From assembly GCF_014803725.1 (NCBI RefSeq), contig NZ_JAAVBE010000019.1, forward strand, positions 35,680-99,679: a stretch of DNA of 64,000 nucleotides. Direction: 5' to 3'. The stretch is from Desulfovibrio sp. GTDB lineage: Bacteria > Desulfobacterota > Desulfovibrionia > Desulfovibrionales > Desulfovibrionaceae. The notes below the pieces were generated by a model that was not told the origin of the DNA, made no database searches, and was given only the letters and a program-made list of their open reading frames with translations. Shown here one piece after another: positions 46,158 through 56,744 of this stretch. Position 1 is the stretch's first letter, and each line of letters opens with the position of its first letter. A program made the position numbers and the translations under genes.

Positions 46158-48581
46158 CTAGCCCCGGATGATGGACCGGGGCTTGCTGCCGTTGGCGGGC
46201 CCGACGAGCCCCTCGGCCTCGAACTGATCCATGAGCCGCGTGGCGCGGTTATAGCCCACCTGGAGGCGGCGCTGGAGCAGCGAGGTGGAAATGGATGACC
46301 GGCCCGACTCGAGCACGAAGGCGCGGGCCTCCTCATAGAGCGGGTCCTGCGAGGCGTCGCCCCCGCCGCCCGGGCCGGCGCCCGCAGTGGCGCTCCACTG
46401 CGAGAAGTCCACCTCATAGGTGGGGGCGAGCTGGCGCTTCCAGTGGTTGACCACGGCCTGCACCTCCTCGTCGGCGAGGAAGGGCCCGTGCAGGCGCTGG
46501 AGGCGGCCGCCGCTGGGCTTGAAGAGCATGTCGCCCCGGCCGAGGAGCTGCTCCGCGCCCATCTGGTCGAGGATGGTGCGTGAATCGTGCCTCGACGTGA
46601 CCTGAAAGGAGATGCGGCAGGGGAAATTGGCCTTGATGAGGCCCGTCACCACGTCCACGCTCGGCCGCTGCGTGGCGAGGATCATGTGGATGCCGGCCGC
46701 GCGCGCCAGTTGCGCCAGGCGCACCACGCTGGTCTCCACCTCACGGGCCGCGGTCATCATGAGGTCGGCCAGCTCGTCGATGACGATGACGAGATAGGGC
46801 AGGCGCTCAAGGTCGGCGAGATCCGGCGGCAGGTCATTCCTGAAGGCGGCGAGCTTCTGGTTGTAGGCCGCCACATTGCGCACGCCGAGGCGCGCCATGG
46901 AGCGGTAGCGCTCGTCCATTTCGTGGACGGCCCACTCGAGGGCGTTCTTAGCGTCGGCCATTTCCGTGACCACCGGGTGCACGAGGTGCGGCTCGTCCGC
47001 ATAGACCGCCATCTCGATGCGCTTGGGGTCGATGAGCAACAGACGCAGGTCCTGCGGCTGGGTGCGGTAGAGAAGGCTCACGAGGATGGAATTGAGGCAC
47101 ACGCTCTTGCCCGCGCCCGTTGCGCCGGCCACCAGCAGATGCGGCATGCGCGTGAGGTCGGCCATGGCCGGGCGGCCGGCGATGTCCTTGCCGAGGATCA
47201 TGGTCAGCGGCCCGCAGCCCCGGCGGAAGGGCTCGGACGCCGCGAGCTCGCGGAAATTGACCGTCTCGCGCTGCTCGTTGGGGATCTCGATGCCCACGGT
47301 GTCCGAACCGGGTATGGGCGCCTGGATGCGCACGGCCGGCGCCTTGAGCGCGCGGCTCAGGTCGTCGCTCAGGTTGGCGATGCGGTTGACGCGGATGCCG
47401 GGCGCGGGCCTGACCTCATACATGGTGACCACGGGTCCCGGGGTCACGCGCACAAGGTCGCCCTGAATGTCGAAATCCTTGAGGCAGCCCATGAGCGCCG
47501 CGCCCCTGGCCTCGTGATCCTCGCGGGCGCGGGCGCCCCCGGAGGCCGGCGGCGTGAGCAGGTCGAGGCCGGGCAGCGGGATCTTGGCGCGCCTCCCTTT
47601 GGGCGGCTCGGCAGCGTGCGCGGGCCGTGGGGCGTCGTGCTTGTCAGCTGCCGGCGCGGGAGCCGGCGCCGCGGGCGCGGCTTGTCGCGCGGGCGGCTGG
47701 GCCGCGGGCCGGGGCTCTTCTTCGCGGCCGTCCGAAACCTCGCTTGCGCCCTGCCCTTCGACGCTTTCGTCCCTGCCAGGCGCCCCTTCCGCCTCCGGGA
47801 AGTCCAGCTCGGGCATCTTGCCGGCGGTGGGCCGGATGCTGCCCAGTGCATCGCGCCAACGGGCGAGGCGTTCTTTCAGGGCCTTGGTATCAGGGAGGGG
47901 CAGGCGCGCGGCGAGGCGCTTCCACCACGGGGCACCGCCGCCCTTGTCCTCTCCCCCATCCTCTCCCGGGATGAGGTATTCCGGCGCCGTTTCGGCGGCT
48001 TTCGCGAGCCTGCGCTCCTTCCGCTCCTCCAGCAGGGCCGCGGCCCAGTCCTTTAACCTTGCGGCGAGGCTGAACCACGAAAAGTTGCAGGCCAGTTGCA
48101 GGCCCACGAGGAGCACGAACACCCAGAGCATGGTTGAACCCACCGGGCTCAGGTAGTGGCGCGCGTTGTCGTAGAGGGCGCTGCCCACCATGCCGCCGCC
48201 CGCGAGGTCGCCGGCGGAAAGATCCCACCACGAGCCCGCCACCAGCAGGCAGAGGGTGAGCAGGAAGAAGCCGCACCAGCGCCACCAGTGCAGGGCATAG
48301 CCGGAAGAGACGTAGGCCGCCCCCAGGGCCCCGAACACAAGGGGCCACAGGAAGGCGGCCACGCCGAAGATGTCGTTGAGGAAGCCGGCCGCGTAGGCGC
48401 CGAACAGGCCTGCCTTGTTGTGCACCGGGCCCTGCGAGCTCACCACATGGTTGAAGCTCGGGTCGGCCGCGTCGAAGCTCAACAGGCTCAAAAGCAGCAG
48501 CAGGGCCCAGAAGAGCAGGAACAGGCCGAACAGCTCGCGCAGGAACTTGCGAATATCCGTGGGCTTTTCCTCCAGCGGCAA
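46158..48581 (-). CDS. ftsK: DNA translocase FtsK/SpoIIIE
   Basis: N-terminal TMs; GATGAGKSVCLNSIL Walker A; winged-helix gamma domain RRLQVGYNRATRLMDQFEAEGLV. Confidence 0.94.
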   Translation of the reverse strand: MPLEEKPTDIRKFLRELFGLFLLFWALLLLLSLLSFDAADPSFNHVVSSQGPVHNKAGLFGAYAAGFLNDIFGVAAFLWPLVFGALGAAYVSSGYALHWWRWCGFFLLTLCLLVAGSWWDLSAGDLAGGGMVGSALYDNARHYLSPVGSTMLWVFVLLVGLQLACNFSWFSLAARLKDWAAALLEERKERRLAKAAETAPEYLIPGEDGGEDKGGGAPWWKRLAARLPLPDTKALKERLARWRDALGSIRPTAGKMPELDFPEAEGAPGRDESVEGQGASEVSDGREEEPRPAAQPPARQAAPAAPAPAPAADKHDAPRPAHAAEPPKGRRAKIPLPGLDLLTPPASGGARAREDHEARGAALMGCLKDFDIQGDLVRVTPGPVVTMYEVRPAPGIRVNRIANLSDDLSRALKAPAVRIQAPIPGSDTVGIEIPNEQRETVNFRELAASEPFRRGCGPLTMILGKDIAGRPAMADLTRMPHLLVAGATGAGKSVCLNSILVSLLYRTQPQDLRLLLIDPKRIEMAVYADEPHLVHPVVTEMADAKNALEWAVHEMDERYRSMARLGVRNVAAYNQKLAAFRNDLPPDLADLERLPYLVIVIDELADLMMTAAREVETSVVRLAQLARAAGIHMILATQRPSVDVVTGLIKANFPCRISFQVTSRHDSRTILDQMGAEQLLGRGDMLFKPSGGRLQRLHGPFLADEEVQAVVNHWKRQLAPTYEVDFSQWSATAGAGPGGGGDASQDPLYEEARAFVLESGRSSISTSLLQRRLQVGYNRATRLMDQFEAEGLVGPANGSKPRSIIRG

Positions 48582-48587
48582 GGGGGC

Positions 48588-49145
48588 TTATTCCCGGCCC
48601 AGGTATTCCTTGGTGCGGGTGTCGACCTTGATCCTGTCGCCGATATTGACGAAAATGGGCACCTGCACCACAAGGCCGGTCTCAAGGGTGGCGGGCTTGG
48701 TCACATTGCTCACCGTGTCGCCCTTGGCGCCGGGCTCGGTGTCCGTGATCTCGAGCACGAGGGAGAGCGGGATGTCGATGTCGAGCGGGCGCCCCTGATA
48801 GAGGAGCACGCGGCATTCCTGCCCATCCTTGAGGAAGCCCTCCTTGCCGCCGGTGGTGGCCACGGGCATGGAAAGCTGCTCATAGGTGGTCATGTCCATG
48901 AAGATGAGGTCGTCGCCCTCGCGGTAGAGGAACTGCATGTCGCGGGTTTCCATGTCCGGCTTTCCCACCTTGTCGCCCGAGCGGAAGGTGATGTCCTGCA
49001 TGCGCCCGGTGAGGATGTTGCGCAGCTTGGTGCGCACCATGGCGCCGCCCTTGCCGGGCTTGAAGTGCTGGAACTCGACGATTTCATACGGGGTCCCTTC
49101 CACTTCGATCTTGAGCCCCTTGCGAAAGTCCGTGGTAGAGTACAT
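48588..49145 (-). CDS. efp: elongation factor P
   Basis: [43 protein letters not shown]. Confidence 0.95.
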   Translation of the reverse strand: MYSTTDFRKGLKIEVEGTPYEIVEFQHFKPGKGGAMVRTKLRNILTGRMQDITFRSGDKVGKPDMETRDMQFLYREGDDLIFMDMTTYEQLSMPVATTGGKEGFLKDGQECRVLLYQGRPLDIDIPLSLVLEITDTEPGAKGDTVSNVTKPATLETGLVVQVPIFVNIGDRIKVDTRTKEYLGRE

Positions 49146-49345
49146 GCTTCCTCCTGCGGCCGGCGGGGCCTGCCGCGAAAATTCCTGTCATGGCGGTTGC
49201 AGGGACGGGCGCCGAAAGCTACCCTGGCAGGGGTGGACCATCGTCCCGAAAATCCGAGTTCACCAGTCTATGCAAAAACGCCCTGCTGTCAAGGCGCGCC
49301 CGGCGGCGCGCGGAAGGCGGCCGGCCCCTCTCCCGGAGAATATGT

Positions 49346-49957
49346 ATGGAAAGCACCCTTGAACTGGAAACCACGGCCTATGTGACCGGCCAGCTCCCCA
49401 CGCTCGACCGCCCGCAGATCGCGCTCGCCGGGCGCTCCAACGTGGGCAAGTCCTCGCTCATCAACGCCCTCGCCGGCCGCAAGAAGCTCGCCAAGGTGAG
49501 CGCGCAGCCGGGCAAGACGCGCTCGGTCAATTTCTACCGCGTGCGCCCGCAGGACTACTATATCGTCGATTTGCCGGGCTACGGCTATGCCCGCGCGAGC
49601 CACGAGGAGCGGCGCCAGTGGGCAAAAACGCTGGAGACCTATCTCAGCACCGACCGCCACATCCGGGCGCTGGCGCTTTTGCTCGACTGCCGCCTGCCCC
49701 CGCAGAAGCTGGACATGGACCTCGCGGCCTTCGCCTCGTCCAAGGGGCTTCCCGTGCTGCCCATCCTGACCAAGGCCGACAAGTGCAGCCAGCGCGAGCG
49801 CGAGGCCCGGCGCCGGGAATGGCGTGACATCTTGGGGGTGGCCCCCATCATCACCTCGGCCTCGCACCGCCAGGGCATCGACAAGCTGTGGCGCGCGCTG
49901 GACGCCGCGGCGCTCGGGCCGGAGGAGGACGGCGAGCAGGAGACGCAAAAGGCCTGA
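49346..49957 (+). CDS. engB: ribosome biogenesis GTP-binding protein YihA/EngB
   Basis: [41 protein letters not shown]. Confidence 0.95.
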   Translation: MESTLELETTAYVTGQLPTLDRPQIALAGRSNVGKSSLINALAGRKKLAKVSAQPGKTRSVNFYRVRPQDYYIVDLPGYGYARASHEERRQWAKTLETYLSTDRHIRALALLLDCRLPPQKLDMDLAAFASSKGLPVLPILTKADKCSQREREARRREWRDILGVAPIITSASHRQGIDKLWRALDAAALGPEEDGEQETQKA

Positions 49958-49983
49958 CGCGTACCGGGCTGTGGCCCGGGTTT

Positions 49984-50023
49984 TAAAACAACAGCAGCCC
50001 CTTGCGCATCAAGGGGCTGCTGT
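49984..50023. terminator. intrinsic terminator between convergent genes
   Basis: 14-bp perfect stem ACAGCAGCCCCTTG / CAAGGGGCTGCTGT, 5-nt loop; T-rich tail TTGTTTTAAAA on minus strand. Confidence 0.85.
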
Positions 50024-50109
50024 CGTCTTCGACAATCAGGTTCCTGCCCGGGTTCCGCTCCTGTTCCATCTTCTCCCTGAGTGCTGCCGATTGTCCCCAC
50101 CGGCCGGGC

Positions 50110-50295
50110 TCAGCGCCGGTCGGCGAGCAAGGTGCCTCCCACCCCGATATTTTCCAGGCTGTTCTCCTTGATGAACACAAAAATCGCCTCGGGCGGGAGC
50201 CCGGTGGCCCGGGAAGTACTCTCGGTGACTTCGCGGACGAGCCGGGCCTTCTTTTCTTTTTCCAGCGGGGCGAGTTCCATGATGATCGCGGGCAT
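50110..50295 (-). CDS. 4-oxalocrotonate tautomerase family protein
   Basis: MPAIIMELAPLEKEKKARLVREVTESTSRATGLPPEAIFVFIKE; Pro1 after Met. Confidence 0.85.
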   Translation of the reverse strand: MPAIIMELAPLEKEKKARLVREVTESTSRATGLPPEAIFVFIKENSLENIGVGGTLLADRR

Positions 50296-50325
50296 CGTGC
50301 GCCTCCTTTCCGTGATATGCTTCAC

Positions 50326-51321
50326 TTAGTAGGGAATGACCATGTAGTTCGTCAGCTTGTTGTTTTCATTGAGCGGCGCCTGGTCGTCCAGCACCAGATC
50401 CTTGACCATTTTCAGCGTGCCCTGCTTGTATTTCTGGAAATGCGGCGACGCGATGTGCTTCTCATATGCCTCCTTGCTGGCATAGGTCTCAAGGATGGTG
50501 ATAAGGCACGGGTTTTTCTTGTCGGCCACGGCATACATGGTGAGCACGCCGGGCTCTGTGCGCAGGGAAACTTCCCCCACTTCCGCGGCGAATTTCTTGT
50601 ATTCCTCCAGATATTGGGGGTCCACCTCGATGCGCGAAAGCCGCGTGATGCCGCTCTCCGTCATGGGCAGCTTGGCTCCCATGGAGGGCTTTTGCGCATA
50701 CTGGCGGCATTTTCCCAGCATCTCGCCCGTGGCGAGATAGGAATAGGTGGGGAATTCAAACAGCACGGGCTTCAGCACATGGTAGTCCAGCTTGCCCGCT
50801 GCATCCAAAACATCCTTGCGCGCGTAGGTATTGGCGATAGTGCAGATGAAATTGTCAAAACCCCCGGCCTTGTAATTGTCCACCACATTGAGCTCGATGG
50901 ACACGGGGGAGGCGTCAATGATGGGCGAGCCGTTCTCGCCCCTGTGCCAGGCGAACACCCCCGACTTGTCGGCGTTGGCCCCGCTCACCGTGCCCACATA
51001 ATCCACCTGGGGGAGCATGTCCCTTTCCACAAGGTTGAGCGACAGCTTGCCGCTCTCGATGACGCCCTGATTGGTGTAGTGGGACTGGCTCATGCTGACC
51101 ATGATCATGTTGTGCCCTATGGTGCCGGTGTGGGCCACAGTGAGCCAGTTGACCTTGCCCTTGACTTCGGCGCCCACCACGGTAACGACGCTGGGGTAGA
51201 GGGCCAGTTTTTTTCCGATATTGACTTTCTCCATGGCTGTGTCACCTCCCTGGGCCTGTGAAGCCGCCAGCGGCATGGAGAGAGCCGCCAGGCAAAGCAA
51301 AAGACGCCAAATTTTCTTCAT
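50326..51321 (-). CDS. exported flavin reductase-like domain fused to antibiotic biosynthesis monooxygenase (ABM) domain
   Basis: Signal MKKIWRLLLCLAALSMPLAASQAQ; split-barrel VTVVGAEVKGKVNWLTVAHTGTIGHNMIMVSM; C-terminal ABM SRIEVDPQYLEEYKKFAAEVGEVSLRTEPGVLTMYAVADK. Confidence 0.82.
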   Translation of the reverse strand: MKKIWRLLLCLAALSMPLAASQAQGGDTAMEKVNIGKKLALYPSVVTVVGAEVKGKVNWLTVAHTGTIGHNMIMVSMSQSHYTNQGVIESGKLSLNLVERDMLPQVDYVGTVSGANADKSGVFAWHRGENGSPIIDASPVSIELNVVDNYKAGGFDNFICTIANTYARKDVLDAAGKLDYHVLKPVLFEFPTYSYLATGEMLGKCRQYAQKPSMGAKLPMTESGITRLSRIEVDPQYLEEYKKFAAEVGEVSLRTEPGVLTMYAVADKKNPCLITILETYASKEAYEKHIASPHFQKYKQGTLKMVKDLVLDDQAPLNENNKLTNYMVIPY

Positions 51322-51467
51322 ATCTCCCTCCTTCTTTTTTGAAGGCACCCTGTCCAGAAGCCTTGTATCTTCATGTAAAGCATTGTTACCACAGTTCTGA
51401 ACCATGGAAAAAATATTCAGTTCTCTTTGGTTTGGAGAAAAAGTTAAAATGCCGCTGCTAACGCGCC

Positions 51468-51941
51468 TTAATTCTTGCTCTTCCCTGCATCCAGCACTTC
51501 GATGCGGGCCTTAAAATCCTGTTTCATGGCCGCGAGCTTTTCTTTTCCCGCGATGAGGTTCCCCACGACATAAAGATTCTTCCCGTGCCCGTAGCCCTTG
51601 TAAAATACCGCCATATTCCCCCACGGCGCGTAATAGCAGAAGTCGCCCTTTTGCTCGTCGGCATTGGCCGTGCCGCGTACAGGCAGTTTTTCCGGCAGGT
51701 AAAAGATCTTTTCCTCCCCTGCAAAGTCGCTGAACTCCACCTCCAGGGGCAGCAGCCGCAAAAATGCGTCCGCGAGGGGGTTGTCAAGGAGGGTCGCCAC
51801 GGCTTCGCGGCCCTCGAAGAGTATCCTCACCGCATGCCCCGGAGCCGGCGCCACCGCGGCAACATCTGCCGCACCGCACGGAGCAGACAGAAAGAGGAGC
51901 GCCGCAAGGACGAGAGGAAGTGTTTTGCTGCAAAATTTCAT
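51468..51941 (-). CDS. exported cyclophilin-like fold protein
   Basis: Signal peptide; VRILFEGREAVATLLDNPLADAFLRLLPLEVEFSDF...GDFCYYAPWGNMAVFYKGYG. Confidence 0.82.
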   Translation of the reverse strand: MKFCSKTLPLVLAALLFLSAPCGAADVAAVAPAPGHAVRILFEGREAVATLLDNPLADAFLRLLPLEVEFSDFAGEEKIFYLPEKLPVRGTANADEQKGDFCYYAPWGNMAVFYKGYGHGKNLYVVGNLIAGKEKLAAMKQDFKARIEVLDAGKSKN

Positions 51942-52097
51942 GGCTCTTGCCTCTTGGTTTGATTTCCGCGGTGGAAGGCGCGCGAACCGATGCGCAATGC
52001 GTGTAAGGTGATTGCTATTGAAATAGCCATTCCTGCGAACTATGTACAATACTTATTTTTTATGCTAATATATACAAAAAATACATGGATAACAGCT

Positions 52098-52982
52098 ATG
52101 GAAATAAAGATTTTGCATAACTTCCTTGTGCTCGCGCGCATGGCGAACATGACAGCGGCGGCGGACTTCCTGCACCTGACGCAGCCCACCCTCTCGCGGC
52201 AGCTCGCGGCCCTTGAGGAAGAGCTGGGTGCCCAGCTCTTCGAGCGCGGCGGCCGGCGGCTCACCTTGACCGCCGCCGGCGTGCGCCTCAAAAAACGCGC
52301 TGAAGAGATTTTGGAACTCGTGAACAAGACGCAGTGCGAATTCCGGCAGCCGGAAAACGAGCTTTCCGGGGATATCTATCTCGGCAGCGGGGAGAGCTGG
52401 GTCCTGGGGATGGTCGCGGAAGTCATGAAAAAACTGCGCGAGCTTTCGCCGCGCGTGCGCTTCCATGTGTTCAGCGGCGACGGCGACGAAGTTTCAGAAC
52501 GCCTGAACAACGGGCTGCTCGATTTCGGGCTCTTCATCGAGCCCGCCCGGGTATCGGCCTATGAGTCCATCCGGCTGCCTGAAGTCGACATGTGGGGCGC
52601 GCTGATGCGCAAGGAAAGCCCCCTTGCCTTGCGAGATGCCATCACTCCTGAAGACCTGTGGCACGAGCCGATCATCATTTCCAAGCAGTCCTACATGGAA
52701 TGGCATATCTCGAAATGGATGCGGAGGGAATTTTCCGAGCTGAATATCGCCGCCACTTATAACCTGCTCTACAATGCTTCAATACTGGTGCGCAAGGGTC
52801 TCGGCATCGCCCTGGGCCTCGACAGGCTCATCAATGTGAGCAATGACCCCGAAATCTGCTTTCGCCCCTGCAAGCCGGCCCTGCCTGTGGCCCTCTATTT
52901 TGCCTGGAGAAAGCAGAACCTCTTTTCCCCCGCGGCCCAGACGTTCCTCACCATGGTGCTGAACCGGTTCAAGAGCGCGTGA
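52098..52982 (+). CDS. LysR family transcriptional regulator
   Basis: MEIKILHNFLVLARMANMTAAADFLHLTQPTLSRQLAALEEELGAQLFERGGRRLTLT. Confidence 0.95.
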   Translation: MEIKILHNFLVLARMANMTAAADFLHLTQPTLSRQLAALEEELGAQLFERGGRRLTLTAAGVRLKKRAEEILELVNKTQCEFRQPENELSGDIYLGSGESWVLGMVAEVMKKLRELSPRVRFHVFSGDGDEVSERLNNGLLDFGLFIEPARVSAYESIRLPEVDMWGALMRKESPLALRDAITPEDLWHEPIIISKQSYMEWHISKWMRREFSELNIAATYNLLYNASILVRKGLGIALGLDRLINVSNDPEICFRPCKPALPVALYFAWRKQNLFSPAAQTFLTMVLNRFKSA

Positions 52983-53075
52983 GGGCGCACAGATGATGCA
53001 AAACCACGCATTTTTCCTGCAACACCGGGACAAACCTTCTTTTTCCGCGCCCCGAGTCCACGTACTCTTGCGGCT

Positions 53076-54527
53076 CTACCTACGCACCCGGGCGAGCACC
53101 TTTTCCGGCGGCAGGGAGTGCAGATAGCGCACCCTGAGCCAGTACGCCGCGGCGCTGAAGCCGAGCGCCGCCAGGTAGCATATCCAGAAGCCTTCGGCGC
53201 CCATGGCCGGCACGATCCAGTCGGTGCGGGCGAGCACATAGCCGAGCGGCAGGCCGATGATCCAGTAGGCTGCGAAACAGATGACCGAGATGATGCGCGT
53301 GTCGTTGTAGCCGCGCAAGACGCCGATGCCCGCCATTTGGAGCCCGTCCACGATCTGGTAGGCCGCGGTGAAGAGCAAGAGGCGCATGGCGAGTTTGGTC
53401 ACCGCGGGGTCGTCGTTGTAAATGTGCACGATATGGGCGCGGAAGAGGACGGTGCCCGCGCAGATGAGGAGGGCGAAGACCACGCTGAGGGTCATGGCCG
53501 TGAGCGCGGAAAGTTTCGCCTGCGCCACCTTGCGCGCGCCGAGGCAATAGCCCACGCGGATGGTGGCGGTCATGCCGATGGCGAGCGGCACCATGAAGAT
53601 GAGCGCGCTGAAATTCATGGCGATCTGGTTTCCCGCCACCATGACCGTGCCGAGCGGCGCCAGCAAAATGGCGCTCAGGGCGAAGAGCGAGACCTCGAAA
53701 AAGAGCGCCAGCGCGCTCGGGAAGCCGATGCGCAGGGCGCGGAACATGAGCGGGAAGTCAAAGACCGGGCCGTACTCCTCGCGGGCCTGGGCGCCCTCCC
53801 CCGCGGGCGCGTTTTCCGCTCTTTTTTTGCGCCTAGAGAGCCAGGGCGCGAAGAGCGGCCGCAAGTCGCGGTACTGCGGGTCGCGCCGCAAAAAGCACAT
53901 CATGGCGAGGCCCATGAACCAGTAACAGACGGCCGAGGCCACGCCGCAGCCCACGGCGCCCATGGCCGGGAAGCCGCATTTCCCGTAAATGAGCATGTAG
54001 TTGCAGGGCACGTTGAGGGCGAGACCCAGCAGGCCGATGATCATGGCCGGCCGCGTGCGCGAGAAGCCCTCCAGAAAGCTGCGCTGGTTCACGAAGAACA
54101 TGAAGCCGGGCAGGCCCCACAGGAGGGCGCGCAGATAGCCGCCGGCGAGGTCGGCCATCTGCGGGGCGAGCCCGAAGGCCTCCAGATGCCAGGAAATGAC
54201 GTAGAAAAAGGCCATGAGCACGAGGGAGAGGCCCACGGTGAGCCAGATGCCCTGGCGCAGCAGGTGCGCGGCGCGCCGCCGCTTGCCGGCGCCCACGAAT
54301 TGCGCGCTCAGCGGTGGGAGCGCCAAAAGACAGCCGATGCCGAACACCGCCGCCGGCCCCCAGATGGAGCCGGCCACGGCCACAGCCGCCATGTCCTCGG
54401 CATTGTACTGCCCGGTCATGGCGGTGTCCGCGAAGTTCATGCCCGTCTGCGAGAGCTGGGCGATGAAGATGGGCAGCCCGATGACGAAGTAACGCCGGGC
54501 CTCGGCCCAGGAAAAGATGCTCTTCAC
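53076..54527 (-). CDS. MATE family efflux transporter (GTG start)
   Basis: FIAQLSQTGMNFADTAMTGQYNAEDMAAVAVAGSIW; GTG with GAGGAGGGG SD at 54527. Confidence 0.9.
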   Translation of the reverse strand: MKSIFSWAEARRYFVIGLPIFIAQLSQTGMNFADTAMTGQYNAEDMAAVAVAGSIWGPAAVFGIGCLLALPPLSAQFVGAGKRRRAAHLLRQGIWLTVGLSLVLMAFFYVISWHLEAFGLAPQMADLAGGYLRALLWGLPGFMFFVNQRSFLEGFSRTRPAMIIGLLGLALNVPCNYMLIYGKCGFPAMGAVGCGVASAVCYWFMGLAMMCFLRRDPQYRDLRPLFAPWLSRRKKRAENAPAGEGAQAREEYGPVFDFPLMFRALRIGFPSALALFFEVSLFALSAILLAPLGTVMVAGNQIAMNFSALIFMVPLAIGMTATIRVGYCLGARKVAQAKLSALTAMTLSVVFALLICAGTVLFRAHIVHIYNDDPAVTKLAMRLLLFTAAYQIVDGLQMAGIGVLRGYNDTRIISVICFAAYWIIGLPLGYVLARTDWIVPAMGAEGFWICYLAALGFSAAAYWLRVRYLHSLPPEKVLARVRR

Positions 54528-54567
54528 GCGCCCCTCCTCAATGCGGGACGCAGCAGGCCCGCGCCCT

Positions 54568-55446
54568 TCATGCCGCGGCCTCCGGCCAGAACAGTCCGGC
54601 CGCCGGCATGGGCACGCCGAGGAGCTTGGCCGAGCGCCGCACCAGCGTGGTGATGGCCTCACGGCCGGCCGGCCCCAGGTCTTCGCTGTAGGCCGTGACG
54701 AAGGTCTCGATATGCGCGCTGGTCACCGCGTCGTCCAGTTCCTGCGCGTGCGCGCGGATAAAGGCGCGCGAGACTTCGGGATGCGCCCAGGCGTGGCGCA
54801 GGCTCTCGGCGATGGCCGCCTCAACGGCGAGCCCCACGGCAAGCGGCAGATTGCGCTTGCCGGCGATGGCACCCAGCGGCAGTGGCAGGTGAAAGGCGCC
54901 CTCCCACCACTCGCCGAGGTCCAGTATCTTGACAAGGCCATGCTCCGCATAGGTGAAGCGGCCCTCGTGGATGATGACGCCGGCCTCGTCCTCGCCTCGC
55001 GCCACCGCATCCATGATGTCGCTGAAAAGGATCTCCCGGCGCGGGCCCCCGAAACCGCCGTGCAGGTCGAGCAAAAGGTTGGCCGTGGTCATGAAGCCGG
55101 GCACTGCCACTCTGGCGCTTGCCAGTTGCTCCGGCGTGAGCGGCCTTTCTGCCACCACGAGCGGCCCGCAGCCCCAGCCGAGCGCCGCCCCGGAGGAAAA
55201 GAGCGCGTAGCCCTCCATGATGCGCGCCACGGCGCCGAGAGAGAGCTTGGTCACGTCGAGGCGCCCGGCCACGGCCATGGCGTTCAGCTCCTCCACATCG
55301 GCGAAGTGCGGCACAAAGCGTATATGGCCGCTCCACGGGGCCGGCGCGGGCACGCGCACGAGACCCTCAAGCAGGGCGTGGAAGATGAAGGTATCGTTGG
55401 GGCACGGCGAGAGCCCCAGGGAAAGCACAAGCTCCTGAGCGGACAT
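54568..55446 (-). CDS. mqnD: 1,4-dihydroxy-6-naphthoate synthase MqnD
   Basis: LGLSPCPNDTFIFHALLEGLV; DVTKLS; GWGCGPLVV; clustered with other mqn genes. Confidence 0.9.
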   Translation of the reverse strand: MSAQELVLSLGLSPCPNDTFIFHALLEGLVRVPAPAPWSGHIRFVPHFADVEELNAMAVAGRLDVTKLSLGAVARIMEGYALFSSGAALGWGCGPLVVAERPLTPEQLASARVAVPGFMTTANLLLDLHGGFGGPRREILFSDIMDAVARGEDEAGVIIHEGRFTYAEHGLVKILDLGEWWEGAFHLPLPLGAIAGKRNLPLAVGLAVEAAIAESLRHAWAHPEVSRAFIRAHAQELDDAVTSAHIETFVTAYSEDLGPAGREAITTLVRRSAKLLGVPMPAAGLFWPEAAA

Positions 55447-55577
55447 TTCCACCTCACGTTGACAATGCCGCTTGCGCGGCGATATGTTGGCGGATGCTCC
55501 CGACTGCCGGCCCACCGGCAGCCGCGCCGCCGGAATCCGCCGGCGGGGCTTGCGGGCGCGCGGCCACAAGGACATCC

Positions 55578-56744
55578 ATGCCAGACAAAGCATATTATGC
55601 GGCCCTCGGCCTTTCGTCCATCCTTGACAAGGTGCTTTCCGGCGAACGCCTCTCCTACGAGGACGGCCTCGCCCTCTTCGCCTGCCCCGACCTCACGGCC
55701 GTGGGCGCGCTGGCGGCCGAGGTGCGCTTCCGCCTGCACGGCGACGCGGCCTACTATGTGGTGAACCGGCAGGTCAATTATACCAATGTCTGCGTCAACG
55801 GCTGCCTCTTTTGCGCCTTCAGGCGCGACCATGCGGACGAGGACGGGGCCTTCCAGCTCAGCAAGGAGGACATCCTCGCCCGGCTCGAGGGCGCGCAGGG
55901 GGGCACCCTGCGCCTTGACGAGATGCACATGGTGGGCGGCTGCCACCCGAAGCTCGGCCTCGCGTGGTTCGAGGACGTGCTGCGCACCGTGGCCGACCGC
56001 TGGCCCGACTTGCCGCTCAAGGCCTTCACCCCGGTGGAGATCGCGCATTTCGCCGCGCTCGAAGGCATCAGCACCCTTGAGGTGCTCCGGCGCCTCAAGG
56101 CCTGCGGCCTTCGGATGATGCCCGGCGGCGGCGCGGAAATTTTTGATACAGACCTGCGCGCGCAGCTCTGCCCGCACAAGGCTGACGCCGAGGCCTGGCT
56201 GCGCATCTCGGCCGAGGCGCACAGCCTCGGCATCGTCACCAATTGCACCATGCTCTTCGGGCACCTCGAGACCCCTGCCATGCGCGTGGAGCACCTGCTC
56301 CGGCTGCGCGCCCAGCAGGACGAGAGCGGCGGATTCACCTGCTTCATCCCCCTGCCCTTCCTCACGGAAAACAGCCGTCTTGAACTCCCCGAGGAGCGCT
56401 CGGGGCCGGTGCGCGGGCTCGACCAGTTGCGCACGGTGGCCGTTTCGCGGCTCTTGCTCGACAATATCCCGCATATCAAGGCCTATTGGATCATGCTCGG
56501 CCCCAAGCTCGCGCAGACGGCCCTCTGGTACGGCGCGGACGACCTCGACGGCACCATCGTGGAGGAGCGCATCGGCCACATGGCGGGCGCGGCCTCGGCC
56601 CAGGGTCTGACCATCGACGAATTCGAAGCCATGATCCGCGCCTCCGGTTTCAGGCCGGTGCGCCGCAACGCCGTTTTTGAGGCCATGCCCGGGAACGGAG
56701 GGGATGCCGCCACGGCGGCGCGCCCCCGCAAGGAGACATGCTGA
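55578..56744 (+). CDS. mqnE: aminofutalosine synthase MqnE
   Basis: NVCVNGCLFCAFRR radical SAM motif, DEMHMVGGCHPKLGLAWFEDVL. Confidence 0.9.
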   Translation: MPDKAYYAALGLSSILDKVLSGERLSYEDGLALFACPDLTAVGALAAEVRFRLHGDAAYYVVNRQVNYTNVCVNGCLFCAFRRDHADEDGAFQLSKEDILARLEGAQGGTLRLDEMHMVGGCHPKLGLAWFEDVLRTVADRWPDLPLKAFTPVEIAHFAALEGISTLEVLRRLKACGLRMMPGGGAEIFDTDLRAQLCPHKADAEAWLRISAEAHSLGIVTNCTMLFGHLETPAMRVEHLLRLRAQQDESGGFTCFIPLPFLTENSRLELPEERSGPVRGLDQLRTVAVSRLLLDNIPHIKAYWIMLGPKLAQTALWYGADDLDGTIVEERIGHMAGAASAQGLTIDEFEAMIRASGFRPVRRNAVFEAMPGNGGDAATAARPRKETC

